Shown here piece after piece: positions 8,855-17,718 of a stretch of 64,000 nucleotides of DNA (position 1 is its first letter; each line of letters starts with the position of its first letter). The position numbers and the translations under genes were made by a program. Under the pieces are notes generated by a model that did no database searches, was not told the origin of the DNA, and saw only the letters and a list, made by a program, of their open reading frames with translations. Source of the stretch: Chloroflexota bacterium (GTDB lineage Bacteria > Chloroflexota > Anaerolineae > UBA7937 > B3-Chlor); assembly GCA_030603665.1 (NCBI GenBank), contig JAUVXJ010000002.1:1-64000 (forward strand). Direction: 5' to 3'.

Positions 8855-11800
8855 CTACTGCTTCTCTACGCTGAACAGCCTCTCATAGCGGCTCAAACCT
8901 CGAGACAACTCTTCCACCACATCCACTTCCATCCAATCGGTGACCAGTCGGCTCTGGGCCTCGGGATCCTCTCCCCCGTCATCGGTCGTTCCGCTCTCGT
9001 TCTCACTGAACGTAAGCAGGACAACCTCGTGGCTTACCTCCACCTGGAACGTCTCGTCCAGGAAGCGCAGGGTGAACACCGCGTCCGCCCACACCGGCGC
9101 CTCGAACCCACCAGGACCGTACTCGGTCTTTGAACCGCTGATAACGGCCACCGAGTTGCCCCAGGGATCGGTGACGTCGAGACGGATGCTCGCTCGAGGG
9201 AAGCTGCCTGCGATCGCCCTCACCCCATCCGTGCGTGGTCGGCGCTCCACATTCATGCTCCACTTCGCTCCTGTCTGCTCGGGGCTTGGCCGCGGCGCAG
9301 GTGAAGGGCTCGGTGGCGGAGGTTGCGGCGCGGGCGGTTGTGGAACCGGTGCAGGAGATTCGACCGGAGTCCCATCCCGTGCGAACCCCGGCATTCCTGC
9401 CACAGCAGCCACCGTCTGATGTCTCGTGCCCTGAGGGCCATCGTACCAGGCACCAGGGTCATCGGCTCCGGATATGATCCACGGGCAGACGGCAAACAGG
9501 TACTCAGGCAGACTACCTCCGTCAGACAGCACACCATCCTTGAACCATGCAAACATCGCCATGTGGTGTGCCTGATGGAGGAAGTTGCCCACCTTAGGAT
9601 ACCGGCGGTCAGTGAGGTCTCCGTATTCCCATCCACCCTCTCCACAGATCATGGGTGGTACGAAGCCGAGTTCCTCCTCGAACACCCTGGCGTATGCCAA
9701 GAAGCCCAGGACACACTCGTAGTCCTCGTGCACGGTCTGACCCGGATGCTTGCCATCCTGCCGCCAGCGGTTTACCTGGTCCACAGGTCCCGCAAACTCC
9801 CACTCGGGATGCTGCACTGGCAAGGCCCGCTGGTTGATATCGTCGTAGGGATAGCGCGCCGGGCGATTGAGCCCGTAGTTGTGACAACAGAACCAGGCAT
9901 GCCTGAAGATGTGCTCTACCCCCTCCTCCTGCGCTTCGCGAAGGACTATCCGCAGATGATCCACCGAGTTCACCTGGAGTCCAGGGTAGGCGTCTACATC
10001 GACCAATCCCTTGGCCTGTTCTAGCCAGCGAGAGGCGAAGACCTTCATATCCACGCGACGGCTCTTCCACTGCTCGGGGCGCTCTGGAGCGTTGAAGACC
10101 TGCACGTAGGCCGGAATCCCCTTCTCGGCCAGCAGGCGTGCGTCTCCCACGAAGTCATGAACCTCGTCAACTAGACACTCCGGCCTGACTACTGGCATGA
10201 TGCCCTCGTCCCAATAGGCCGACGCCGCCCGTCGAAGCTGAGTCCTGTCTTCAGGGACAGTCATCACCCATTTGACGCCAAGCTCTTGCGCTCGCGCCAC
10301 ATCGGCGGACAACGACTCGAGTGAGAGATCCAGTCCCCCGTGAATCCCCAGCCCATTGTCCTCAGGCGGGCGCGGCCACTCGGCGTAGCCAGTCCTCAAC
10401 TCCGGCCATACGTCTACAGCCTCACGGTCGGCACCCACGATATTGATATCGGTATAGTAGTGATCGAGGATGTCGACATAGGTGGCACCCTGGTCTGCCA
10501 TCGCCATAGCCCCTTGCTGACACATGCCCACGCCGTGACCATTCATGGACGGGAAGGGCTTGACGCATGAGACGCTTCTGCAATACGGAAGAGCGCGCAC
10601 CCACACATCCTCGCTGTTGCGTGTGTCCCCGTCGCAGTACGCGAAGTAGAAAGCCTGAATGACCTCGTCCCCATGCAGGGCAACCACGTCTTCGGTCTCC
10701 TGCACAGCCCGGTCGGTGCCGGCGTGAGTCTCCGCTGACCATCCCTGACAATGCTTCTCGGTGCACACATCGGCGCCAATAGATGCGTGCCTGGGGTGAG
10801 CAACCGCATATGCAGAAAAGCAGCGAGCTGCCACAGCCTGAGCCTTCAGGGCTTCCTGCGGAGCATTGCGCCCCATCTCCTGAGGCACCACGCCGCGCAG
10901 ATACTGCTCAAGTCTCATCACCTTCACGCTGCCATCCGGCATGAGGACTTTGATATCATTGGGCACGTGCACGCGAAGAGCACGCTTGATCTTCGGCAAG
11001 GCCTTCAGGCGCGCCACGGACTGCGGGAGTCGTGGATCTCCATTGGGCCTGTACCAGCTGTGACGCACGAAGAAGTTGTCGTCCTCAGCAGCAAGCAGCC
11101 AAAAGGCGTTGTTGAAGAAGTAGTATGGCAACCCGCCAGTCATTGTCATCTGACACATGGCGGCATGCCGTTCGGCGTGGAGCGCCTCGTTGATCGCTGG
11201 CGATCGAGGATCATCAGCGTCACGCAGCCGCACGCCGTTCTCACACCCAACGAGGGGAAGACGTCGCCCGGTGCGCTGACGCACGATCTCATCGTACCAT
11301 TCGAACAGGTAGAAGCCGGTGTGATCCTCGCATCCCGGCGGCCGTTGATACGGTTTGGCGCAGGTCCATCGCGAACTGCCGCCCTTTCCAAAGGTGAGCG
11401 GCTTGTTGAAAGCGTAGTTGTGAATGCCTATAGCCATCTTGTCGTAGAGGTACTTCTTGCCCTTCTGATTGAGTATGGCGAGGGCTTCTTTCAGGAAGGA
11501 CGTATCCCAGTAGTCTCCCGCCGGCGCCAGGGGTGTGAAGACCGGGATAATCCCGTCCACCGAGTACATCGTCTCCAGGCAAGGGATCAAGTGATCCATG
11601 AACCGGGCCACCAGGCGGTCGCGGTTCCATTCCGCCCACTCGAGCTTCAGATTGGGCTCGTTGAACACGTGCACGTAGTGCACACCCAGTGATGCATAGC
11701 GCTTGCACGCCTGCCTCAGACCCGCCTGGTCGATGAAGGCCACGAATCTGGTGTAGACGCGGATGATGGGCTCAATGTCATTCTCGATGAGGCCTCGCAG

Positions 11801-11980
11801 AAACCAATCTGGGACCGTGTTCAAGCCATCGGAGAGAACAAGCAGCCAGCTGGCCCCCATGGCCTTCATCTCAGGCACGAAGGTATCGAAGTACCGCTTC
11901 TCATAGTGGTAGTGGTCAGGGAACCAGTGAAACCCTATGCCTGTGTCTCTCTTGGGTCTGGGGTAGTCCAGCAAGTTCAT
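8855..11980 (-). CDS. GH barrel - SpoIID/LytB - GH barrel - Pro-rich linker - beta-sandwich protein
   Basis: This 1041-residue multidomain protein has a clan-GH-A-like barrel at about 10-325, with acid/base Glu108 in HVFNEPN and a candidate nucleophile Glu247 in VGCENG. A SpoIID/LytB domain follows at about 335-515 (LEQYLRGVVPQEMG with the lytic Glu368, then GHGVGMCQQGAMAMADQG...ILDHYY). A second barrel at about 535-860 has FNAPERPEQW where the NEP motif belongs (Ala631) but keeps CGEGGW (Glu781). A Pro-rich linker and a C-terminal beta-sandwich end the protein. SpoIID enzymes are lytic transglycosylases acting on denuded glycan. No signal peptide is seen. ATG 11980 is best spaced from AGGAGG; ATG 11983 is possible. 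It is a paralog of the 21434-23941 gene. Confidence 0.8.
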   Translation of the reverse strand: MNLLDYPRPKRDTGIGFHWFPDHYHYEKRYFDTFVPEMKAMGASWLLVLSDGLNTVPDWFLRGLIENDIEPIIRVYTRFVAFIDQAGLRQACKRYASLGVHYVHVFNEPNLKLEWAEWNRDRLVARFMDHLIPCLETMYSVDGIIPVFTPLAPAGDYWDTSFLKEALAILNQKGKKYLYDKMAIGIHNYAFNKPLTFGKGGSSRWTCAKPYQRPPGCEDHTGFYLFEWYDEIVRQRTGRRLPLVGCENGVRLRDADDPRSPAINEALHAERHAAMCQMTMTGGLPYYFFNNAFWLLAAEDDNFFVRHSWYRPNGDPRLPQSVARLKALPKIKRALRVHVPNDIKVLMPDGSVKVMRLEQYLRGVVPQEMGRNAPQEALKAQAVAARCFSAYAVAHPRHASIGADVCTEKHCQGWSAETHAGTDRAVQETEDVVALHGDEVIQAFYFAYCDGDTRNSEDVWVRALPYCRSVSCVKPFPSMNGHGVGMCQQGAMAMADQGATYVDILDHYYTDINIVGADREAVDVWPELRTGYAEWPRPPEDNGLGIHGGLDLSLESLSADVARAQELGVKWVMTVPEDRTQLRRAASAYWDEGIMPVVRPECLVDEVHDFVGDARLLAEKGIPAYVQVFNAPERPEQWKSRRVDMKVFASRWLEQAKGLVDVDAYPGLQVNSVDHLRIVLREAQEEGVEHIFRHAWFCCHNYGLNRPARYPYDDINQRALPVQHPEWEFAGPVDQVNRWRQDGKHPGQTVHEDYECVLGFLAYARVFEEELGFVPPMICGEGGWEYGDLTDRRYPKVGNFLHQAHHMAMFAWFKDGVLSDGGSLPEYLFAVCPWIISGADDPGAWYDGPQGTRHQTVAAVAGMPGFARDGTPVESPAPVPQPPAPQPPPPSPSPAPRPSPEQTGAKWSMNVERRPRTDGVRAIAGSFPRASIRLDVTDPWGNSVAVISGSKTEYGPGGFEAPVWADAVFTLRFLDETFQVEVSHEVVLLTFSENESGTTDDGGEDPEAQSRLVTDWMEVDVVEELSRGLSRYERLFSVEKQ

Positions 11981-12021
11981 CATCACCCTCCTGGGCGGCG
12001 GCAGTCTCGCGACAGCGCGAG

Positions 12022-12579
12022 CTAGGGAATGAGCAACTCCTGCCCAAGGGTCAGGATTCCCTCGGGGTCCAGGTCGTTCAAGGTGGCGATCTCGTCCACA
12101 GTCGTATCGTACTGCTCAGCAATGCTCCACAGAGTGTCCCCGGCGGCCACCGTATGCGTTTGCTGCGAACTGCCGATACCCTGCCCTTCTGACGAAGGTT
12201 CTGTTGGGCTCGACTCCTCCGGGATGGTGTCATCAGCCTCGGGAATCACCAGCTGCTGTCCCGGCTCGAGCCTGTTCGGATCCGCCAGTTCGTTCGCGGC
12301 GACCAGCGCTTCCAACGTCACGCCGTATTCGTTGGCAATATCCCACGCCGTTTCCCCAGGCTGCACAGTGTGATACTTAACCTGAGGGATGACGGGCGTG
12401 ATCACGGGCGGTGCCGTAGGCGAAGGCGTAGCCGGCACTACCTCCACCGTGGCAGTTGGCGTGGGAGTAGGCGAGGGCCGGTCCCTCGTGCAACCTCCAG
12501 CCAACACCAGCCCAGCCAGGCAAATCGCCGTTAGGCACAGGTGTGTGGTTCTCGAACGCAACGCCAGCCTCCTACCCAT
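12022..12579 (-). CDS. LysM-domain lipoprotein
   Basis: The 185-residue lipoprotein (lipobox LAGGC near residue 29) has a Thr/Pro stalk and two LysM domains: KYHTVQPGETAWDIANEYGVTLEALVAANELADPNRLEPGQQLVIP and THTVAAGDTLWSIAEQYDTTVDEIATLNDLDPEGILTLGQELLIP, split here only for description. LysM binds GlcNAc-containing glycans. The start ATG overlaps the stop of the upstream LysM-GH gene by one base (TGATG), so translation is likely coupled; a GTG one codon earlier is an alternative start. Confidence 0.88.
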   Translation of the reverse strand: MGRRLALRSRTTHLCLTAICLAGLVLAGGCTRDRPSPTPTPTATVEVVPATPSPTAPPVITPVIPQVKYHTVQPGETAWDIANEYGVTLEALVAANELADPNRLEPGQQLVIPEADDTIPEESSPTEPSSEGQGIGSSQQTHTVAAGDTLWSIAEQYDTTVDEIATLNDLDPEGILTLGQELLIP

Positions 12580-14312
12580 CACTTGGGAGCCCCCTTCAAG
12601 GCTTCATATGCAGGCCTGACACTGCCATCGGGATTGGTGATGGACCACCAGTACTGCTCCTCCGCCTCAGTCCAGGCAGGGTTGGCGATGGACAGAACCG
12701 TCATCGCGCCCATCCACGGTGACCAGTGATCGCGGGCCCACTGATAGGCGCGCACGATGTAGTCAGCCTTCGTCTCCTCGGTTACGGCGTGCCAACTATA
12801 CGGGGACCCAGGCCTCGAATCGCTGGTCCAGCCGAACTCCAACACGGCCATTTGCCTGCCCGCGTCGCCGTTCTCCACCATCACCTGCCGCAAGTCCTCC
12901 ACATGCCTGAAGCAGAAGAAGCGCTGGCCTCCCAGGTCTCTGTTGCTCTGCGCCTCATCGGGGCTGGTTTCCGGTGCCGCCTTGTAGCCTGGCGCATGGA
13001 CGCCCAGCACATCGAAGTAGCTTTTCGCACCAGCCTGGTACATCTCACGCAGGTATTGCACGTCCGGGATAGCGTGTGGTAAACCGGTGCCCGTGGGAGC
13101 CAACCCAGCAGTCATCACTACGGCATTGGGATCAGCTTCTTTGATGCGCTGGTACGCGACTCTCAGCAGGGCCACGTATTCAGCGGCGTTGGGCGGCCGC
13201 TCGCCCCACTCGCGGGCGAGGTTTGGCTCATTCCAGATCTCGTAGGCCTGGATGCGACCCTTGTAACGGTTAGCCAGCGCGAACAGGAAGTCCCCGTAGT
13301 CACGGTAGTTGTCGGGAGGGCCATTGTTAGCTCCATCTGCCCTCGCCCAGTTAGGCTGGAAATCCACCCGAGCAATGATCTTGAGCCCACGCTCGTTCAG
13401 CTTCTGCACCACATCGTCGGCCACGCTCCAGTCGAAGATGCCTTTGCCAGCTCCCTCGATGCTCCTCCAAGGGAACAACTCCTTCGCCCAGGTCAGACCA
13501 GCGTCTTTGGCCAGCTGAGCGTCTCTCGCCCGGTACTCGCCGCTCCACCAGAGAAACGTGTGCACGCCGTACTCCGGAGTGTTCATGCCGGCTACGGGAC
13601 CTGGCGGCACCGGATCGGTTGGCGGGTCAGCAGGCGGTGGATCCGGTTCTGGACTCGGCTCTGGCGCTGGCGTGTCGCTCGAGGAGCAACCAGGGATCAC
13701 CAGTCGCTGCCCCACCCAGATGAAAGACGGGTTTGCCAGGTTGTTTGCAATGGCGATTGCCCAGACCGAGGTCCCGTACTTGACAGCGATCTTGGTCAGA
13801 TTGTCCCCTCTCTGCACCACATAGACGCAGGTGTCGTCCGGCTCACCCGGGTCGGTCGGATCATCTGGCTCGCCCTGGCCCGGGACCTTCAACACCTGAC
13901 CGGCGTAGATCAGATTCGGGTTGACGAGGCCGTTCATTGAGACGAGAGTGTTTACCGTAGTCCCGAACCGATAAGCGATGGCCGAGAGCGTGTCCCCAGC
14001 ACGCACCACATAGCTGGTCGAGTCACCTGAGGGTGGCGGTGCAGGAGGCGCGGAACTCCCAGGGATGGTCAACCTCTGCCCCGCATAGATGAAGTTGGGA
14101 TTGGCTATACCATTCGCCTGAACGATGGCGGAAGTCGTCACCCCATAGCGCATTGCTATCAGGCTGAGGTTCTCACCCCACTGGACGACGTGCACAATGG
14201 CACTTGTGCTCTGCCTCTCCGACCCCGGGGCTGCCCAGGCCGGAGCGCTTGCGGACACCAGAAGTGCAATCACCGTGCACAGCACTACCATCCGGCACAT
14301 TCTCCTACTCAT
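12579..14312 (-). CDS. Secreted protein with three LysM domains and a glycoside hydrolase (clan GH-A) domain
   Basis: The 577-residue protein has a signal peptide ([21 protein letters not shown]), three LysM repeats (about 40-85, 100-145, 163-207), a Pro/acidic linker and a TIM-barrel glycosidase of GH5/GH39-like type (about 245-575). The acid/base Glu is in [13 protein letters not shown] and the likely nucleophile Glu in [11 protein letters not shown]; both are present, unlike in the two duplicated-barrel proteins nearby. It is probably a wall-associated glycan hydrolase. The ATG at 14312 has AGGAGG six bases upstream and gives a clean signal peptide; a longer frame upstream has neither. Confidence 0.85.
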   Translation of the reverse strand: MSRRMCRMVVLCTVIALLVSASAPAWAAPGSERQSTSAIVHVVQWGENLSLIAMRYGVTTSAIVQANGIANPNFIYAGQRLTIPGSSAPPAPPPSGDSTSYVVRAGDTLSAIAYRFGTTVNTLVSMNGLVNPNLIYAGQVLKVPGQGEPDDPTDPGEPDDTCVYVVQRGDNLTKIAVKYGTSVWAIAIANNLANPSFIWVGQRLVIPGCSSSDTPAPEPSPEPDPPPADPPTDPVPPGPVAGMNTPEYGVHTFLWWSGEYRARDAQLAKDAGLTWAKELFPWRSIEGAGKGIFDWSVADDVVQKLNERGLKIIARVDFQPNWARADGANNGPPDNYRDYGDFLFALANRYKGRIQAYEIWNEPNLAREWGERPPNAAEYVALLRVAYQRIKEADPNAVVMTAGLAPTGTGLPHAIPDVQYLREMYQAGAKSYFDVLGVHAPGYKAAPETSPDEAQSNRDLGGQRFFCFRHVEDLRQVMVENGDAGRQMAVLEFGWTSDSRPGSPYSWHAVTEETKADYIVRAYQWARDHWSPWMGAMTVLSIANPAWTEAEEQYWWSITNPDGSVRPAYEALKGAPK

Positions 14313-14406
14313 TCTTCTGCCTCCTTCGCACCACGGTTCTCGTGGAACATGTTCGTATCGATGACCAACTGCCTTCCCGGGATTGCCGGCGGCGTACTGG
14401 ACAACT

Positions 14407-14544
14407 CTACAAGCCTCCTCCGTACATCGACCCAGCAATCCATCCGACCACATACGCAGCTACGATGATCAGCAACAGCACTCGCACCTGAAGCAAGTTG
14501 CTGGCTATGGAAGCGATAGTTCTCCAAAACATCAGCCGAAGCAT
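14407..14544 (-). CDS. Small single-pass membrane protein (45 aa)
   Basis: This is a 45-residue frame with GGAGG seven bases before ATG 14544, inside the envelope run between the two LysM genes. An amphipathic basic N-terminus ([19 protein letters not shown]) precedes one strongly hydrophobic helix ([17 protein letters not shown]) and a Gly-rich end. I do not recognise a family. Its ribosome binding site and its position in a 280-bp space between tightly packed genes favour a real gene. Confidence 0.5.
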   Translation of the reverse strand: MLRLMFWRTIASIASNLLQVRVLLLIIVAAYVVGWIAGSMYGGGL

Positions 14545-14593
14545 TCCCAATCCTCCAGGATTTGGCGGCGGCAAGCCCCTATTCCTCACACCT

Positions 14594-16255
14594 TCACTGG
14601 TATACAGTCCTTTGGAACGTGAGAACAAAGCCAGTGTGGATCGTCCAGTCGGGATGCTCGGGTGTCCCTAGACCCAGCCCCGAGACCATGTCGCTGGGCA
14701 ACCCTTCAACGTAGGCAGTGTATGAGCACAACGTGTTGAACATTGGCCACTTGACCGGGTAGTCCCAAGGATAGCAGCAGCTCTGGGGCTCGCTGACCAC
14801 TGTAAAATGTCCGCCATTATCGAAGGCGACGGTCTGTCCGTATACGCGCGCTCCCGTCTCGTCCAGCAGATCGACATGGATTTGAATATCCCGGCGGCTC
14901 TCCTCTTCGCTGAGCCATCTGGCCCGCACCAGGCGCCAGTATCGATCCCCAGGATTCAGCCGTATGGCTCTGTCCGCAACGGTCAGCAGGCGGACACACG
15001 GCAGCTGATTCAAACGTGGATCCCATTCCACCTGCGGTGGAACGGTGTTGGGCACACTGGTCGGCTCCGGCGTGTGCCCTGGCGCCTCTGTAGGGGTACT
15101 CACAGGTCGCGCGCTGCCCCCTAAATACTCGAACCGGATGCTGTCGAACTGGCCCGCCGCAGCGCAATCCGTGAATCGTATCTCCAACGTGTCTGACTGC
15201 GGAATTGGATTACTCGCACTGTCGACAATGTCGATGAGAAACGTGAAGGGTGAATGATAGTTCTCACCAGCCAGAGGGGCAAAACTCCACTCCCCGGGAT
15301 CCTGGCCCTCGCCGCTGATCCGGTAGACCACGTTGCCTGCAAACCGTAGACGAACTGCGCGTCCGCTCACCGGTTCGCCCCCGACGCCTGTGACCTTGCC
15401 CTTGAAGTACACTGCCCCGCAATTGGGATACTGCCTCATACTGCCCTGCACGTATTGGAAGGCAGATGACGGTCCGGTTGTGGGCGTCGCGGGCTGGGGC
15501 GCAGGGGCTGGCGGCTGCGAAGTAGGAGTTGCAGGTTTCGGGGTAGGCGCCACAGGTTGGTTGGCATCAGCGGGGACAGTCGTCGCCGTCGGGGTCGAAA
15601 CCGCACCTGAGGATCCCCCCGACCCCGGGATGACCAGCATCTGGCCAACGTAGATCAAGGATGGATTGGCGATGTTGTTGGCCAGCACGATGTCCCACAT
15701 TTGCACCTGAAACCTCACGGCGATCCCAATCAGGGTGTCCCCAGCTCTTACTTGATAAGTGCCACCGGTCTCTCGCTGATTCGGAGAGCTATTCGCAGGC
15801 GCTCCGCTCGGAACCACAAGCCTCTGCCCCACAATGATGAAGTTGGCATTGGTCAGACCATTCATCTGAACCAGCTGCTGCACGGTGGTCTGATGGCGTG
15901 CCGCAATGCCCGACAAGGTGTCACCCCTCTGCACTATGTATGCGCCAGAACTCGCGCCTACCGGAGAACTGCTCTCTGGTATGGAAAGGCGCTGGCCCAC
16001 ATAGATGAAGTCAGGGTTGCCCATTCCATTGGCTTGCACTATGGACGACACGGTGATCCCATACCGCTGAGCAATACCACTCACGGTGTCACCCCAGGCG
16101 ACCACGTACGTACCGGACTCGGTGCCACCAGGTGCTCCCAGGGCAATCGCAGGCCACTGCAAGGCAAGCCCAAGCGCAGCCACCGAAAGCAGCAGAACGG
16201 TGGAGCGAATCCAACGCCACGATTCCAGATCCGCCATGCTTCGCCAGTTACACAT
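14594..16255 (-). CDS. Secreted protein with three LysM domains and a C-terminal domain of unknown function
   Basis: This 553-residue exported protein has a hydrophobic signal near residues 17-40 and three LysM repeats (about 46-92, 105-150, 166-212), each with the usual GDT...IA...N..NP..I..GQ.L.IP pattern. A Pro/Thr linker follows, then two beta-rich segments. The first (FQYVQGSMRQYPNCGAVYF...GKVTGVGGEPVSGRAVRLRF) resembles an Ig-like/transthyretin-type fold; the second ends the protein with four Cys. It probably attaches to the wall glycan. AGAGG lies seven bases before ATG 16255; the internal Met at codon 7 is also possible. Confidence 0.8.
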   Translation of the reverse strand: MCNWRSMADLESWRWIRSTVLLLSVAALGLALQWPAIALGAPGGTESGTYVVAWGDTVSGIAQRYGITVSSIVQANGMGNPDFIYVGQRLSIPESSSPVGASSGAYIVQRGDTLSGIAARHQTTVQQLVQMNGLTNANFIIVGQRLVVPSGAPANSSPNQRETGGTYQVRAGDTLIGIAVRFQVQMWDIVLANNIANPSLIYVGQMLVIPGSGGSSGAVSTPTATTVPADANQPVAPTPKPATPTSQPPAPAPQPATPTTGPSSAFQYVQGSMRQYPNCGAVYFKGKVTGVGGEPVSGRAVRLRFAGNVVYRISGEGQDPGEWSFAPLAGENYHSPFTFLIDIVDSASNPIPQSDTLEIRFTDCAAAGQFDSIRFEYLGGSARPVSTPTEAPGHTPEPTSVPNTVPPQVEWDPRLNQLPCVRLLTVADRAIRLNPGDRYWRLVRARWLSEEESRRDIQIHVDLLDETGARVYGQTVAFDNGGHFTVVSEPQSCCYPWDYPVKWPMFNTLCSYTAYVEGLPSDMVSGLGLGTPEHPDWTIHTGFVLTFQRTVYQ

Positions 16256-16276
16256 CTTCAGCCTCTTCTCCTCACC

Positions 16277-16513
16277 CTACCTGGAAACGGAAACCTTGAG
16301 CACTTTGCCCTCGTCGTCGGAGGTCAGATGAACGATCTGCTGGAACCGCACCCCATTCGTCGAGCGCAGCGCCTTGCGGTAGGTAAAGTGATGCCTTGCC
16401 TCGCCGGAGTGATCGCTCGTGGTTACCTTTGGCCTCACACTCGACATTTCCGGGAAATGGCTCTTCAGATGCTTCTGGACCCTACCCCTGCACTCCTTGG
16501 TCGGCCTGCTCAT
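16277..16513 (-). CDS. Small protein of unknown function coupled to ftsZ
   Basis: The 78-residue, basic N-terminal protein (MSRPTKECRGRVQKHLKSHF) ends in a beta-rich stretch (GVRFQQIVHLTSDDEGKVLKVSVSR). Its ATG overlaps the ftsZ stop (ATGA), with GGAGG just upstream, so it is translationally coupled to ftsZ. The ending resembles the C-terminal tail of the C25 protease (DQLRHVVKVTVNADGDVVKVLVSRGG), a similarity visible by eye. No known family is recognised. The coupling suggests a role linked to this FtsZ. Confidence 0.6.
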   Translation of the reverse strand: MSRPTKECRGRVQKHLKSHFPEMSSVRPKVTTSDHSGEARHHFTYRKALRSTNGVRFQQIVHLTSDDEGKVLKVSVSR

Positions 16514-17649
16514 GCTGTCTCCTCCGCCATTCTTGCCAGTTTGCGACGTCGCAAGAAGGTGGGAACATCCAAATCGTAGAGATCCATAGCCTGCTGCGAC
16601 TGTTGCGCGTCGAGAAGAGCGGCCGGCCGGGCTCCGGTGCTGCCCGCTCCCCCCCGGCGCGACAACTTCTCATGAGCAGCCGGTTCCGAAACCGTGAATG
16701 CCGCCCGTCCGTTCATCCCCACGGCGACGAGCATCACCTGGATCCCATCCGTCATTTCTGGGTCTACCGTGGCCCCGAAGAAGACGTCCGCGTCGGGACT
16801 GGCCACCCCAGACACTGTGCTGACCGCCTGCTGGACTTCGTCCAGCGACAGGTCGTTGCCGCCGGTCACGTTGACCAGGATGCCCGACGCCCCAGCGATG
16901 GACGACAGCTGGGTGAGGGGGCTGGCGATGGCCAGGTGCGCTGCCTCGACTGCGCGATCCTCACCCCGAGCCTGTCCGATGGACATCAGAGCCGGTCCAG
17001 CTTTGCTGAGCATGTTCCTGACATGCATCAGGTTCAAGTTGATTACACCTGTACTAGTTATCAGTTCAGCAACGCCCTGAATCCCCTGCCGAAGCACTTC
17101 ATCGGCGATGCGAAACGAGATGTCCAGGGAGGTCTCCTCATCGATAAACTCGAGCAGTCGATCGTTGGAGATGGCGACTAACGTATCCGAAGTGGCAGCC
17201 AGGGCGTTCAAGCCCTCGCGAGCTGTGTCTCCTCGTCTGCCTCCTTCGAAGCTGAACGGGAGCGTAGCGACTGCTATGGTCAGCAATCCCTCTTGGCGGC
17301 CCAGATCCGCGATCACCGGAGCGGCGCCGGTTCCCGTTCCTCCACCCAGGCCCAAAGCCACGAACAGTATCTCCGCTCCTCTCAAGACCTCGCGGAGCTC
17401 CTCAGAGCTCTCCTGGGCTGCCCTAGCCCCGATCGCGGGATCCCCCCCAGCTCCAAGGCCACCTGTAGCCTTGGGGCCGAGCTGCACCTTGCACGGGGCC
17501 TCCGAGAGGGCGAGGGCCTGGGCATCAGTATTGGCCGCAATGAACTGCACTCCGGGAATGCCTACGTGGATCATGCGGTCGATGGCGTTGCTTCCACCGC
17601 CTCCAACTCCGAGTACCTTGATCAAGGGTTGGTTCTTACTAAGAGCCAT
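16510..17649 (-). CDS. ftsZ: FtsZ-family tubulin homolog with altered T7 catalytic loop
   Basis: The 379-residue FtsZ has the nucleotide-binding motifs GVGGGGSNA (about 15-22), NTDAQAL (40-46) and the tubulin signature GGGTGTG (102-108). It ends with a typical C-terminal peptide (LDVPTFLRRRKLA) for FtsA/SepF/ZipA-type partners. The T7 loop, normally N-x-D-F-A-D, reads NLNLMH (204-209), so both acidic residues that activate GTP hydrolysis in the adjoining subunit are gone. The protein probably binds GTP but hydrolyses it poorly. ATG 17649 has GGGAGG five bases upstream. The usual dcw neighbours (mraW, ftsI, mur genes, ftsA) are absent, which suggests a specialised second FtsZ. Confidence 0.9.
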   Translation of the reverse strand: MALSKNQPLIKVLGVGGGGSNAIDRMIHVGIPGVQFIAANTDAQALALSEAPCKVQLGPKATGGLGAGGDPAIGARAAQESSEELREVLRGAEILFVALGLGGGTGTGAAPVIADLGRQEGLLTIAVATLPFSFEGGRRGDTAREGLNALAATSDTLVAISNDRLLEFIDEETSLDISFRIADEVLRQGIQGVAELITSTGVINLNLMHVRNMLSKAGPALMSIGQARGEDRAVEAAHLAIASPLTQLSSIAGASGILVNVTGGNDLSLDEVQQAVSTVSGVASPDADVFFGATVDPEMTDGIQVMLVAVGMNGRAAFTVSEPAAHEKLSRRGGAGSTGARPAALLDAQQSQQAMDLYDLDVPTFLRRRKLARMAEETA

Positions 17650-17718
17650 ACCGTCCTCCCGTGACACACCGCGGTCTACCATGTGAGTAAGCTCTCGAAC
17701 GTCCCTGAGACAGTCACG

